DNA from: Candidatus Bathyarchaeota archaeon
GTDB lineage: Archaea; Thermoproteota; Bathyarchaeia; Bathyarchaeales; UBA233
Assembly: GCA_029907045.1 (NCBI GenBank)
Contig: JARYMR010000030.1
Coordinates: 1-13,769 of the forward strand
DNA length: 13,769 nt
Direction: 5' to 3'
In this document: positions 7,031 to 13,769 of the stretch, one piece after another
Layout of the letters: each line of letters starts with the position of its first letter
Position numbering within the stretch: position 1 is the stretch's first letter
The notes under the pieces: model-generated
Seen by the model: the letters and a program-made list of their open reading frames with translations, nothing else
The model's database searches: none
What the model was told of the DNA's origin: nothing
Program-made: the position numbers and the translations under genes

Positions 7031-8248
7031 ATGGTAGATTTCGCTTTTACAGAAGAACAAGAACTCTTTCGCAACGCCCTAAGAGAATGGTGCCAGAAAA
7101 GTTTACCCCTAGAAAAAATCAGAGAGTTTGACAGAAACGGCGAGATTCCAAAGGAAATAATAAAACAAATGGCTGATTTGGGCTTGCTTGTCATGACTGC
7201 ACCGCAGGAGCATGGCGGAACAGGAGCTGACTGGGTTACCGCATGTATTGCTGGTGAAGAGTTGGGCTATGCCGACATCAGCATCGCTATTCCAGTTTTT
7301 TGGCTTGTGGAATCCTCATGGGGTTTTGTGGTTGACAGATATTGCACCGAAGAAGTCCGCGAAGCAGTTATCCATCCAGCCGTCAAAGGCGAAGCCTTCA
7401 TCGGCATTGCCTCAACAGAGTCTGGCGGCGGCTCTGATGTTGCAGCCTTCAAATCCGCAGCCCGCAAAGAAGGAAACGATTGGATTTTGAACGGAGAGAA
7501 AATGTATATCAGCGGAACCGAAGAAGCAAAAAAACTCGGAGGAGGCTACTTCCTCCTCGCCAGAACCTCACCTGCACCGCCAGAAGCACCTCACCGTGGA
7601 ATGACAGGATTTTACTTGCCAATAAACGCGTCTGGAGTTGAAATTAACAAACGCTTTGACGACATGGGAAGGATGGCAATTTCCACGGGCGGTTTTATGA
7701 TGAAAAATGTTAGGATACCCGACGCATACCGCATTGGCGAGGTGGATAAGGGCTTCTATTTAACCATGGAAGGCTTTGACAACGCAAGAATATTGATTGC
7801 GGCTGTTTGTGTTGGCGCTGCAAGAAGGGCGCTTGAAATTGGAATGGAATACATTAAGGAGCGGAAGGCTTTCGGCAGACCCATAGGCAAGTTTGAGGGA
7901 ATACAGTTTGAATTGGCGGATGATTGGGCGCAACTTGAGGCTCTGCGTTCGCTCACTTATCGCACGGCTTGGATGAACGACAAAAAGTACAAAGAAAGCA
8001 AATTTACGCCATTAGAAGTGAGCAGAATGATAGCTGCTTGCAAACTGATAGCCCCACATTTCGCCTTCGATGTCTTCAAGCATGCCATGATTTGGCTTGG
8101 CGCCTACGGCTACACAAAAGAATGCCCACTAGAAATGGGATTACGTGGAATAATGTCCTACTGTGTCGGAGCTGAAGGAGCCACAAACATTCAAAGAATA
8201 GTCATAGCCAGAGAGCTTTTAGGTAAAGAATACATACCATACAAATAA
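7031..8248 (+). CDS. Acyl-CoA dehydrogenase family flavoprotein
   Basis: A 405-residue FAD enzyme that removes two hydrogens from an acyl-CoA and passes the electrons to electron-transfer flavoprotein. The length is typical. Visible motifs are STESGGGSD (128-136, FAD and substrate contact), LNGEKMYISG (153-162), RKAFGRPIGKFEG (278-290) and the C-terminal GYTKECPLE and AEGATNIQRIVIAR. E382 in AEGAT aligns with the catalytic glutamate of the YEGTS motif, so it is probably active. The start has a textbook AGGTGA six bases upstream. The acyl chain cannot be assigned from sequence alone: short, branched or aromatic-derived acyl-CoAs are all possible. The likely partner EtfAB is encoded at 10979-12723, separated by the HD and restriction-modification genes. 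It converges with the HD gene, leaving only three bases between stops. Confidence 0.93.
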   Translation: MVDFAFTEEQELFRNALREWCQKSLPLEKIREFDRNGEIPKEIIKQMADLGLLVMTAPQEHGGTGADWVTACIAGEELGYADISIAIPVFWLVESSWGFVVDRYCTEEVREAVIHPAVKGEAFIGIASTESGGGSDVAAFKSAARKEGNDWILNGEKMYISGTEEAKKLGGGYFLLARTSPAPPEAPHRGMTGFYLPINASGVEINKRFDDMGRMAISTGGFMMKNVRIPDAYRIGEVDKGFYLTMEGFDNARILIAAVCVGAARRALEIGMEYIKERKAFGRPIGKFEGIQFELADDWAQLEALRSLTYRTAWMNDKKYKESKFTPLEVSRMIAACKLIAPHFAFDVFKHAMIWLGAYGYTKECPLEMGLRGIMSYCVGAEGATNIQRIVIARELLGKEYIPYK

Positions 8249-8251
8249 ACA

Positions 8252-8767
8252 CTATCTACATTTTTCTTTCTTAATGGAGTTTAAACATAACCGTAAAAAT
8301 TCATCCATTTTTAATCCAATTTCTTCGCATTTCATTATGTTACTTTTGTACCATGGGCTAACTGCGGAAATATTTTCCAACTCCACTCGCAACTTTGCCA
8401 CATTCAATTTTTCAACATCCATTCCTATTTTCTCTATTAGACTTGCCAAGGAATCTGTTGCTATCAAAGCCTTGTCAAGCTTGCTTTCAGGTTTAAATCT
8501 ACTTCTGTAATCATGCGCCTTAACAGCATAAAGACACTTTTCAGGCAATTTCCCCTTCAACATTTCAGCAGCAACAACACCATGCATTTTCATATCATTT
8601 TTAACCCTATCATAGTCCAAATCGTGCAGTAACCCAACCAACATCCACTCTTCTTCGTTTTCGTTTAATGCCTTCGCCAACGTTTTCATCATGCAAGAAA
8701 CCATTAACGCATGAGAATACTTGCTTGTACCCTTAACAAGCCTTAAGGCTTCACTTTTGGATATCAT
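8252..8767 (-). CDS. HD-superfamily phosphohydrolase
   Basis: A 171-residue HD-domain protein, probably a metal-dependent phosphohydrolase (HDIG / COG2316-like). The metal ligands are in the expected order: H19 (YSHALMVS), H48-D49 (GLLHDLDYD), H62 (MHGVVAAEM), H85 (KAHDYRS) and D105 (ATDSLASLI). The substrate is unknown; relatives act on nucleotides or other phosphoesters. ATG 8767 is the start because an in-frame TGA lies three codons upstream. GTGAT a few bases before it could serve as ribosome binding site. It is transcribed against the acyl-CoA dehydrogenase and away from the methyltransferase, with no clear functional link to either. Confidence 0.85.
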   Translation of the reverse strand: MISKSEALRLVKGTSKYSHALMVSCMMKTLAKALNENEEEWMLVGLLHDLDYDRVKNDMKMHGVVAAEMLKGKLPEKCLYAVKAHDYRSRFKPESKLDKALIATDSLASLIEKIGMDVEKLNVAKLRVELENISAVSPWYKSNIMKCEEIGLKMDEFLRLCLNSIKKEKCR

Positions 8768-8790
8768 ACACCATCACAAATGACAGTTCA

Positions 8791-8800
8791 TTTATTTATC
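8791..8800 (-). promoter_or_regulatory. TATA box for the HD-domain gene
   Basis: On the minus strand GATAAATAAA is centred about 28 bases before the ATG at 8767. Transcription would therefore start almost at the start codon, giving a very short leader or a leaderless mRNA. Confidence 0.4.
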
Positions 8801-8903
8801 CCTATTTTAGCGAAAACTTGATTGGATGTAAGTTAAACTACTGAATTGTTTTCAAAATAGAAAAATTCATAGATAGGGTAAATAGATATTTAGAGGGAGA
8901 AGA

Positions 8904-10112
8904 ATGGTAAGTAAGATTCTTAAAAGGATGGAAGTCCTTCGGGGGTTTATTCAGATTCCCAGAGAAAGCATACTTGAATTGCTGGGGAATACCTCACTAC
9001 CATATATTACAACACTCAATAGTAACCCAGCCAGAATTGACAAATACGGTAGACTCTGGTCTTCCTTTCTGAAAGGAAAATTTCACCAAGGTAGCCGAAT
9101 ACAGTTAACCAAAAATGATGAAGGGTTTCAAGTGAGTTTACTTGAAGGTTCGCATGAAGCGATAAAGGAAAATAGAAAAATAAAGCAAAGTAAAGGTCGT
9201 AAAGAAGGAACTGAAACAAGCTCTTTTGGATCCCCCGGAAGATTTGGTCACGACTCATCCAAGTTTTACAATAGTAGGTTATATGAAGGCTTGCCTAAAG
9301 AAAAAGAGAAAGTGATATACTTTGAGAACGAAATTAACAAAGACTTTCTTAACAAGATTTTTTGCAAAAGTAGCGAAAACATGGAGGAATTACCGGATAA
9401 CAGCATCCATTTAATGGTAACCTCACCTCCATATAATGTTGGAAAAGAGTACGATAAGGGACTTACGTTAGATGAATATAGAAGTTTACTATCAAGAGTG
9501 TTTAAGGAAACATACAGAGTTCTAGTTCCCGGCGGTAGAGCTTGTATTAATGTGGCTAACTTAGGCAGAAAACCATACATACCCCTAGATGTTTTTGTGG
9601 TTCAAAGCATGTTAGATATTGGCTTTCTTATGAGAGGAGAAATAATTTGGGATAAGGGCTCGAGCGCAGCGGCTTCAACTGCATGGGGAAGTTGGTGTTC
9701 GCCAAGTAATCCTACGTTAAGAGACGTTCATGAATACATATTGATTTTTTCGAAAGAGACATTTAGTCGACGCAATCCAAAAGGAAGAAAAAGCACCATT
9801 ACACAAGAGGAGTTTTTAGAGTGGACTAAAAGTGTGTGGGCCTTCCCTGCAGAATCCGCTACTAGAGTTGGTCATCCTGCCCCTTTTCCAGTTGAGTTGC
9901 CTTTAAGGCTCATTAAACTTTACACTTTTGAGAGAGAAGTTATTTTGGACCCGTTCATGGGCAGCGGAACAACAGCAATAGCAGCCCTTCAAACTAACAG
10001 ATATTATGTGGGTTACGATATAGAACCAGAGTATGTGAAGTTAGCTGAAAAGAGAATTAAAGATTTCTTAAAGAAACAGTCTCAAATTAAATTAGCCGAA
10101 TTTTTAAGTTAA
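8904..10112 (+). CDS. Beta-class DNA methyltransferase, probably N4-cytosine
   Basis: A 402-residue methyltransferase that likely protects host DNA from the adjacent endonuclease. The catalytic motif TSPPYNVG (173-180) precedes the AdoMet-binding motif DPFMGSGTT (349-357), which is the order of the beta class. SPPY is typical of N4-cytosine enzymes but does not fully exclude N6-adenine. HPAPFPVELPLRLI (324-337) is the conserved segment before the AdoMet motif. Residues 1 to about 145 are an extra N-terminal region I do not recognise, ending in a charged, Ser/Gly-rich linker (about 85-125). It might help target recognition. ATG 8904 is preceded by GAGGGA (8893-8898). The stop overlaps the convergent endonuclease stop within TTAA at 10109-10112. 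Confidence 0.9.
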   Translation: MVSKILKRMEVLRGFIQIPRESILELLGNTSLPYITTLNSNPARIDKYGRLWSSFLKGKFHQGSRIQLTKNDEGFQVSLLEGSHEAIKENRKIKQSKGRKEGTETSSFGSPGRFGHDSSKFYNSRLYEGLPKEKEKVIYFENEINKDFLNKIFCKSSENMEELPDNSIHLMVTSPPYNVGKEYDKGLTLDEYRSLLSRVFKETYRVLVPGGRACINVANLGRKPYIPLDVFVVQSMLDIGFLMRGEIIWDKGSSAAASTAWGSWCSPSNPTLRDVHEYILIFSKETFSRRNPKGRKSTITQEEFLEWTKSVWAFPAESATRVGHPAPFPVELPLRLIKLYTFEREVILDPFMGSGTTAIAALQTNRYYVGYDIEPEYVKLAEKRIKDFLKKQSQIKLAEFLS

Positions 10113-10735
10113 CTTTCTTTCCAATAATCTACCCATCTTTGGTATGGTTTATATTCTATTACTGAACGTTGCCAAAAAATCTCAATTTTCTTAGTATCCG
10201 TGTCTTGAAGTAACTTTAACAGTGCATCTTTACTTATTTCCACTCCACGAGGATTCGTTCCAGGTTTTGGAAGCTTAAAATATTTCTCTCGTCCCATAAC
10301 TCGAAAGATTCTTTGTTGAACTTCTAGAGGTATATATGAAAAGATGCCTTTCTTATTCCATTTAATTTGAACAAGTAAAACATCAGTTTTAGGGACGTAG
10401 TTCTCCATAAATTCTCTTGCCTTTTGGGCATCAACAGTCCATGAAAATTTAACTCCTCCCATACCTGTAATAGTTTTAATAGAAATTGGATATCCAAATA
10501 ACCTTACATCAACTTCGGGTTCAGTTATAGGAATGTCAGTCTCTACGTTTTTCTCTCCGAACTTATAAATCAATAATGCAGTCAAAATTTTTTCTCGAAG
10601 CGAGCCAACTTCCATTCCAACTTTTCCAGCTCTAGAACTTTCTAATTCGGCGAGCTGAAATAGGTAAGGTAAACGCTTTACAATTTTATCCACAAGGTTT
10701 CTATCCTCAAATATCTCAATTAACCGACTTGGCAT
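10109..10735 (-). CDS. Type II restriction endonuclease, ThaI-like
   Basis: A 208-residue protein that resembles, from memory, the Thermoplasma ThaI endonuclease family, which cuts CG/CG. Numbered from the ATG at 10735, a PD-(D/E)xK-like core is suggested by D76 in EPEVDVRLFG and S85-I86-K87 in YPISIKTITG, with E48 in GSLREKIL as a possible extra acidic ligand. M41 lies in the GKVGMEVGS loop, possibly comparable to the intercalating methionine reported for ThaI. KLPKPGTNPRGVEISKDAL is another strongly conserved-looking block. The frame is open to ATG 10762, but the TATA-like sequence at 10771-10783 would put the transcript start inside that extension, and AGGAA lies upstream of the 10735 ATG, so the shorter form is preferred. 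It faces the methyltransferase tail to tail. Confidence 0.72.
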   Translation of the reverse strand: MPSRLIEIFEDRNLVDKIVKRLPYLFQLAELESSRAGKVGMEVGSLREKILTALLIYKFGEKNVETDIPITEPEVDVRLFGYPISIKTITGMGGVKFSWTVDAQKAREFMENYVPKTDVLLVQIKWNKKGIFSYIPLEVQQRIFRVMGREKYFKLPKPGTNPRGVEISKDALLKLLQDTDTKKIEIFWQRSVIEYKPYQRWVDYWKES

Positions 10736-10770
10736 ATCCTGTCTTCCTACAATATGCGTCATTTAATTCT

Positions 10771-10783
10771 ATACATATATTTT
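10771..10783 (-). promoter_or_regulatory. TATA box for the restriction endonuclease gene
   Basis: On the minus strand AAAATATATGTAT is a strong TATA-like stretch. A start about 25 bases downstream falls near 10750, leaving a leader of about 15 bases before ATG 10735. Confidence 0.5.
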
Positions 10784-10874
10784 GCGATAATTGCAACTTT
10801 TACTAACAACTTCTAAACATTTAATCCTAGAGTTAGAACTTCCAAAATCCATATAGGACTATCTAATTAATTAT

Positions 10875-10880
10875 AAAAAA
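10875..10880 (-). terminator. Possible T-run terminator after etfA
   Basis: The gap 10763-10978 contains no convincing gene. On the minus strand, about 100 bases after the etfA stop, there is a run of six T followed by AT-rich sequence, which could end the etfBA transcript in an archaeon. There is no stem-loop, so support is weak. Confidence 0.2.
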
Positions 10881-10978
10881 CAACAAATTTTCTCAAATTT
10901 TTCAGTATTATTGTGCCAAATGAAAACCTAGAGAGGGTAAGGTCGGTATTGGTTGTTTTTAAGTCCAAAAGTATGTTG

Positions 10979-11929
10979 TTATTGCAATTGTTTCTTTAAT
11001 GCTTCTTTTAGTGCTGGCAGTATTTGGTATAAGTCGCCTACGACGCCATAATCTGCAACCTCGAATATGGGCGCATTTTCATCCTTGTTAATAGCCACTA
11101 TTACTTTTGCGTCTCGAATTCCAGCCACATGCTGTATTACGCCAGAAATTCCACATGCAATGTAAAGTTTAGGCTTAACCTTATGTCCAGACAATCCAAC
11201 CCATTCCGTAAACCATTTTCTATCTTCAGCCAAAGGTCTCGTATTGCCAACTTGCCCATTCAGAATCTGCGCCAACTCCTCCAGTAAGGCAGTATCTTCT
11301 TTCTTTTCTAATCCTCTTCCGCAACTGACTATTACTTCGGCATCTTCGATTCTTACGGCGGAAACTTGGAGGGGTTTTGTTTCGATGATTTCTGTTTTTG
11401 GCTGTTCAATTTTTGCTTCGAAATTTATTATCTGTCCAGTGCGGTCTTTTGGCTGAGGCTTTTCAAAAGTTCTTTGCGGTATTGTTGCTATTTGTGGTTT
11501 TGTTTTGAAGGTTAATTTTGCAGCGGCGTTTCCACCATAGGTTATTCTCTCGCATACAAGCCTTCCTTGTTCGTCAATGCTTAGCCTATTACAGTCTGGA
11601 ATGCATCCAGTTTGGAGGCGGGTTGCAAGTCTGGCTGCAAGAGGCTTTCCATTTCTTGTAGAGCCAATTAACACCATTTCTGGTTTGTGGTTTATCACTA
11701 AAGTGTTGAGAATGCTGAGGTAGGGTTCTGTTTGGAAATGGGTTAAGGTTTGATTATCCGCCACGAAAACCTTGTCCGCCCCATAAGTTATTAGTTCCTT
11801 TGCTTTTTCTTGAACGCTATATCCAATCACAACAGCCGCTAATTCTTTTTGCAGTTTATCCGCTATTTCTCTTCCTTTCCCAAGCATTTCCAGAGCCAAA
11901 TCATGCCTTTCAGAATAAACCATAATCAT
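10979..11929 (-). CDS. etfA: Electron transfer flavoprotein alpha subunit
   Basis: A 316-residue FAD-binding subunit that accepts electrons from flavin dehydrogenases such as the acyl-CoA dehydrogenase at 7031. The N-terminal nucleotide-binding-like domain spans about 1-185. The C-terminal FAD domain carries VSCGRGL (201-207), the VGLSGHKVKPKLYIA region and the family signature from 258 (CGISGVIQHVAG) to 300 (ending IFEVADYGVVGDL). Two starts are possible. GTG 11938 overlaps the etfB stop by three bases, whereas ATG 11929 has AGGTGA five bases upstream and is preferred. Either way translation is coupled to etfB. Whether this ETF bifurcates electrons (to NADH and ferredoxin) cannot be settled by eye. 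Confidence 0.94.
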   Translation of the reverse strand: MIMVYSERHDLALEMLGKGREIADKLQKELAAVVIGYSVQEKAKELITYGADKVFVADNQTLTHFQTEPYLSILNTLVINHKPEMVLIGSTRNGKPLAARLATRLQTGCIPDCNRLSIDEQGRLVCERITYGGNAAAKLTFKTKPQIATIPQRTFEKPQPKDRTGQIINFEAKIEQPKTEIIETKPLQVSAVRIEDAEVIVSCGRGLEKKEDTALLEELAQILNGQVGNTRPLAEDRKWFTEWVGLSGHKVKPKLYIACGISGVIQHVAGIRDAKVIVAINKDENAPIFEVADYGVVGDLYQILPALKEALKKQLQ

Positions 11930-11934
11930 GCCTT

Positions 11935-12723
11935 TCACCTTCCAACAACGCCTTCCTCAACCAAAGCTTTAACCAATTTTTCAGCAATCTCCTGGGCTGT
12001 TTCACCTGTTATCTTCACTCTTTTGCGTTCTGTTTTTGGAGCCAAAACCTCCATTATTTCAATTTTTGCATCTAAATTCTCTTTTTGGATGTTTAGGTCT
12101 GCGGCTGTCCATGTTATTATCTCCTTTTTGGAAGCCTTCATAATCATCATAAGCGATGGAATTCTGGGCTGGTTTATTTCTCTTGTAACAGATATTAAAG
12201 CTGGCATTTTCACCTTTACAGTTTCAACTGCCTCTTCCAAGGCTCTTTCCGCAATAATCGCATCATTTTCAACAGAAACTTTTCTAACAGAACTCACATG
12301 AGCTAATCCCAAAAGTTCAGCCAATCTTGCGCTGACAAGTCCTGAAAAACTGTCTAGAGAGGTTTCGCCGCAAAGAACCAAATCAAAGTTTCCAATTTTT
12401 TTGATGGCTTCTGCTAGGATGTATGCCGTGCCTAAAGTGTCAACCTCTTTAAAGTTTGGGTCCATAACCATGTAAGCCTTGTCAGCGCCCATGGCGAGGG
12501 CTTCTCGCAAAACAGTTTTTGCATCTTCCGCTGTGACCGTTACAGTTAATATTTCGATGTTGCCATTTTTCTCCTTAATTCTGATGGCTTCTTCTAGGGC
12601 GTTTTTGTCAAAATCGCTTATTTTTTTGGCTGCGCCCGCCGTTATTAACTGTCTTGTTGCTGGGTCAACTTTCAACTGTGAGACGTCAATTGCCTGTTTT
12701 AGGCAAACGATTATCCTATTCAA
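11935..12723 (-). CDS. etfB: Electron transfer flavoprotein beta subunit
   Basis: A 262-residue partner of EtfA that binds AMP or a second flavin depending on ETF type. Motifs: IIVCLKQAIDVSQLKVDP at the N-terminus, ISDFDKNALEEAIRIKE (35-51), AMGADKAYMV (77-86), LVLCGETSLDSFSGLVSARL (115-134) and the C-terminal TREINQPRIPSLMMIMKA (about 178-195). The start is TTG 12723 with GGGAG six bases upstream; no in-frame ATG gives a better family N-terminus. It is the first gene of an etfB-etfA operon. Upstream is a divergent flavin dehydrogenase gene, with two inverted repeats in the shared promoter region. A complete ETF near an acyl-CoA dehydrogenase and a 2-hydroxyglutarate-type dehydrogenase suggests it is their electron acceptor, which is inference. 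Confidence 0.94.
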   Translation of the reverse strand: MNRIIVCLKQAIDVSQLKVDPATRQLITAGAAKKISDFDKNALEEAIRIKEKNGNIEILTVTVTAEDAKTVLREALAMGADKAYMVMDPNFKEVDTLGTAYILAEAIKKIGNFDLVLCGETSLDSFSGLVSARLAELLGLAHVSSVRKVSVENDAIIAERALEEAVETVKVKMPALISVTREINQPRIPSLMMIMKASKKEIITWTAADLNIQKENLDAKIEIMEVLAPKTERKRVKITGETAQEIAEKLVKALVEEGVVGR

Positions 12724-12750
12724 TAATTTCTCCCTTCCGAAAGTGGGTTG

Positions 12751-12763
12751 TTAGGAAACCTAA
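12751..12763. repeat. TTAGG-AAA-CCTAA inverted repeat before etfB
   Basis: A perfect 5-base inverted repeat with a 3-base centre, 28 bases upstream of the etfB start. It would lie near the etfB transcript start if the weak TATA-like sequence at 12776-12784 (TTTTTTACA on the minus strand) is used. It is a candidate repressor site. Confidence 0.3.
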
Positions 12764-12775
12764 ATTTCTGGTGCT

Positions 12776-12784
12776 TGTAAAAAA
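12776..12784 (-). promoter_or_regulatory. Weak TATA candidate for etfBA
   Basis: TTTTTTACA on the minus strand, preceded by the purine-rich CGCAAAAG, is the best TATA-like sequence upstream of etfB. It would start transcription near 12755. The consensus match is poor. Confidence 0.25.
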
Positions 12785-12802
12785 CTTTTGCGCTCTTAAT
12801 TC

Positions 12803-12817
12803 ATCCTTTCAAAGGAT
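12803..12817. repeat. 15-base perfect palindrome between etfB and lhgO-like gene
   Basis: ATCCTTT-C-AAAGGAT is a perfect palindrome with 7-base arms, midway between the divergent etfB and 2-hydroxyglutarate dehydrogenase-like genes. It lies upstream of both presumed TATA boxes, so a shared regulator could act on both directions. Such length and symmetry are unlikely to be a chance reading of AT-rich sequence, but no regulator gene is nearby. Confidence 0.5.
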
Positions 12818-12848
12818 AATTTTGGCTGAACAGCAGATATGCATAAAA

Positions 12849-12856
12849 ACTTATTA
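12849..12856 (+). promoter_or_regulatory. TATA box for the L-2-hydroxyglutarate dehydrogenase-like gene
   Basis: ACTTATTA is centred about 27 bases before ATG 12880, so transcription should start at or next to the start codon. The absence of any ribosome binding site in the T-rich sequence before the ATG agrees with a leaderless transcript. Confidence 0.45.
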
Positions 12857-12879
12857 GCATATGTTTTTTATGATTTTTT

Positions 12880-13769
12880 ATGGAAGAAGCAAACATAGTT
12901 GTTATAGGCGCTGGCGTTGTTGGCTTAGCTGTTGCTGCAAAACTTTCTAAAAGGAATGAAGGAGTGTATATTTTAGAGAAAAATGCAAAGTTTGGGCAGG
13001 AAACAAGCACCCACAACAGTGGCGTAATTCACTCTGGCATTCATTATCCGCCTGGTTCTCTTAAGGCTAAATTATGCGTTAAAGGTAATTTGATGATTTA
13101 CGAAATCTGCGAGAAATATAGGATTTCCTATAAACGCTTAGGAAAGTTGACAGTAGCTATTACGGAGGAGGAGATGGAAGAGTTAGAAAAACTGAGGCGT
13201 TGGGGTGAAGCCAACAGAGTGGAAGGTTTAAAAATCTTAGAAAAAGAAGATGTTAAGCGGTTAGAGCCAAATGTTGAGGTTGAAAAAGCGCTTTATACGC
13301 CTTTCACGGGCATAGTTGAACCTGACGAGCTTATGAACTATTTTTATGCAAAGGCTTCTCAGAACGGTGCTGTTTTGGCTACAAAAACAGAAGTAACTGG
13401 TTTGAAAAAAATAGATGACAACTATGAAGTGAGCGGAACAAGTTTCGGCGAAAAATTCACCATCAAAGCCAAAAGCGTGATAAACTGTGCTGGACTTTAC
13501 TCAGACAAAATAGCCGCCCTTGTTGGATTAGAGATTGAAAAACTTGGTTATAAACTGCATTATTGTAAAGGAGATTACTTTAGGTTGATTGGCAAACCTC
13601 CAGTAAAAATGCTCGTCTATCCAGTTCCAAAAGGACCAGGATTGGGAATCCACTTAACTCCAGATTTGGCTGGAGTGGTGAAGTTGGGACCAAACGCCTA
13701 TTACGTGGACAACATCAGTTATGAGGTGAGTTCAAGTGAAGAGGAGTTTCGGGAAGACGTTAAAAGGTT
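12880..13769 (+). CDS. lhgO: L-2-hydroxyglutarate dehydrogenase-like FAD oxidoreductase, 3' end beyond window
   Basis: 296 codons are open from ATG 12880 to the window edge; the family is about 380-430 residues, so the C-terminus is missing. It belongs to the DAO-type FAD oxidoreductases (COG0579-like) that oxidise L-2-hydroxyglutarate to 2-oxoglutarate. Visible: dinucleotide-binding IVVIGAGVVGLAVAAKLS (6-23) ending in E33, the family-diagnostic STHNSGVIHSGIHY (43-56) and YPPGSLKAKLC, TGIVEPDEL, NCAGLYSDKIA (202-212) and GIHLTPDLAG (256-265). An in-frame TGA two codons upstream fixes this ATG as the first available start. It is divergent from etfBA, suggesting ETF as its electron acceptor. 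The substrate could be another 2-hydroxyacid, since specificity cannot be read from the sequence. Confidence 0.9.
   Translation, partial: MEEANIVVIGAGVVGLAVAAKLSKRNEGVYILEKNAKFGQETSTHNSGVIHSGIHYPPGSLKAKLCVKGNLMIYEICEKYRISYKRLGKLTVAITEEEMEELEKLRRWGEANRVEGLKILEKEDVKRLEPNVEVEKALYTPFTGIVEPDELMNYFYAKASQNGAVLATKTEVTGLKKIDDNYEVSGTSFGEKFTIKAKSVINCAGLYSDKIAALVGLEIEKLGYKLHYCKGDYFRLIGKPPVKMLVYPVPKGPGLGIHLTPDLAGVVKLGPNAYYVDNISYEVSSSEEEFREDVKR

Noticed and set aside
8768..10978. Direct repeats or target duplications marking insertion of the restriction-modification cassette
   Set aside because: Comparing the sequences flanking the cassette by eye gave no convincing matching ends and no transposase or integrase is present.
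11849..12301. Plus-strand open frame of 150 codons across etfA/etfB
   Set aside because: It is antisense to the coupled etfB-etfA junction; its composition reflects the complementary strand and no family is recognisable.

Overview
The window looks archaeal. It has TATA-like boxes about 25 bases before inferred transcript starts, GGTGA/GGAGG-type ribosome binding sites, several TTG and GTG starts, heavy use of ATA and AGA codons, and archaeal gene families (soluble HdrABC, TrpB2, an HTH-ACT amino-acid regulator, a ThaI-like restriction enzyme). Moderate AT-richness plus Hdr, acyl-CoA dehydrogenase and ETF without any methanogenesis gene would suit an anaerobic, non-methanogenic archaeon such as a Bathyarchaeia-like lineage. 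That placement is inference, because no rRNA gene or taxonomic marker is present.

Layout. At 1-1134 (minus) is the 5' part of trpB2, divergent from a small HTH-ACT regulator (1247-1750, plus). Next is an operon hdrA-hdrC-hdrB (1838-6605, plus). Its HdrA is about 1.7 times normal length because a complete GltD/NfnB-like NAD(P)H-flavin module lies inside it. A small Cys-rich unknown gene (6696-6944) and an acyl-CoA dehydrogenase (7031-8248) follow on the same strand, each with its own apparent promoter. An HD-domain phosphohydrolase (8252-8767, minus) and a restriction-modification pair come next: a beta-class SPPY methyltransferase (8904-10112, plus) facing a ThaI-like endonuclease (minus), with interlocking stop codons. 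Beyond them etfB-etfA run on the minus strand (10979-12723), divergent from an L-2-hydroxyglutarate dehydrogenase-like flavoprotein (12880 to the window end, plus).

How the genes may work together. Acyl-CoA dehydrogenase and the 2-hydroxyacid dehydrogenase are flavoenzymes that could pass electrons to EtfAB. HdrABC with the built-in NAD(P)H module could connect NAD(P)H, ferredoxin and a disulfide-type acceptor by flavin-based electron bifurcation. No hydrogenase, MvhD, FlxABCD or formate dehydrogenase partner is in the window, which fits the GltD module being the built-in electron entry point. This wiring is inferred from neighbourhood and domain content. The most interesting items are the HdrA-GltD architecture, the unknown 82-residue gene beside it, and several dyad-symmetric sites at promoters of the redox genes. 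No tRNA, rRNA, CRISPR array or insertion sequence was seen, and no gene-free stretch exceeds 300 bases; the longest, 10763-10978, holds only the endonuclease promoter and AT-rich sequence.
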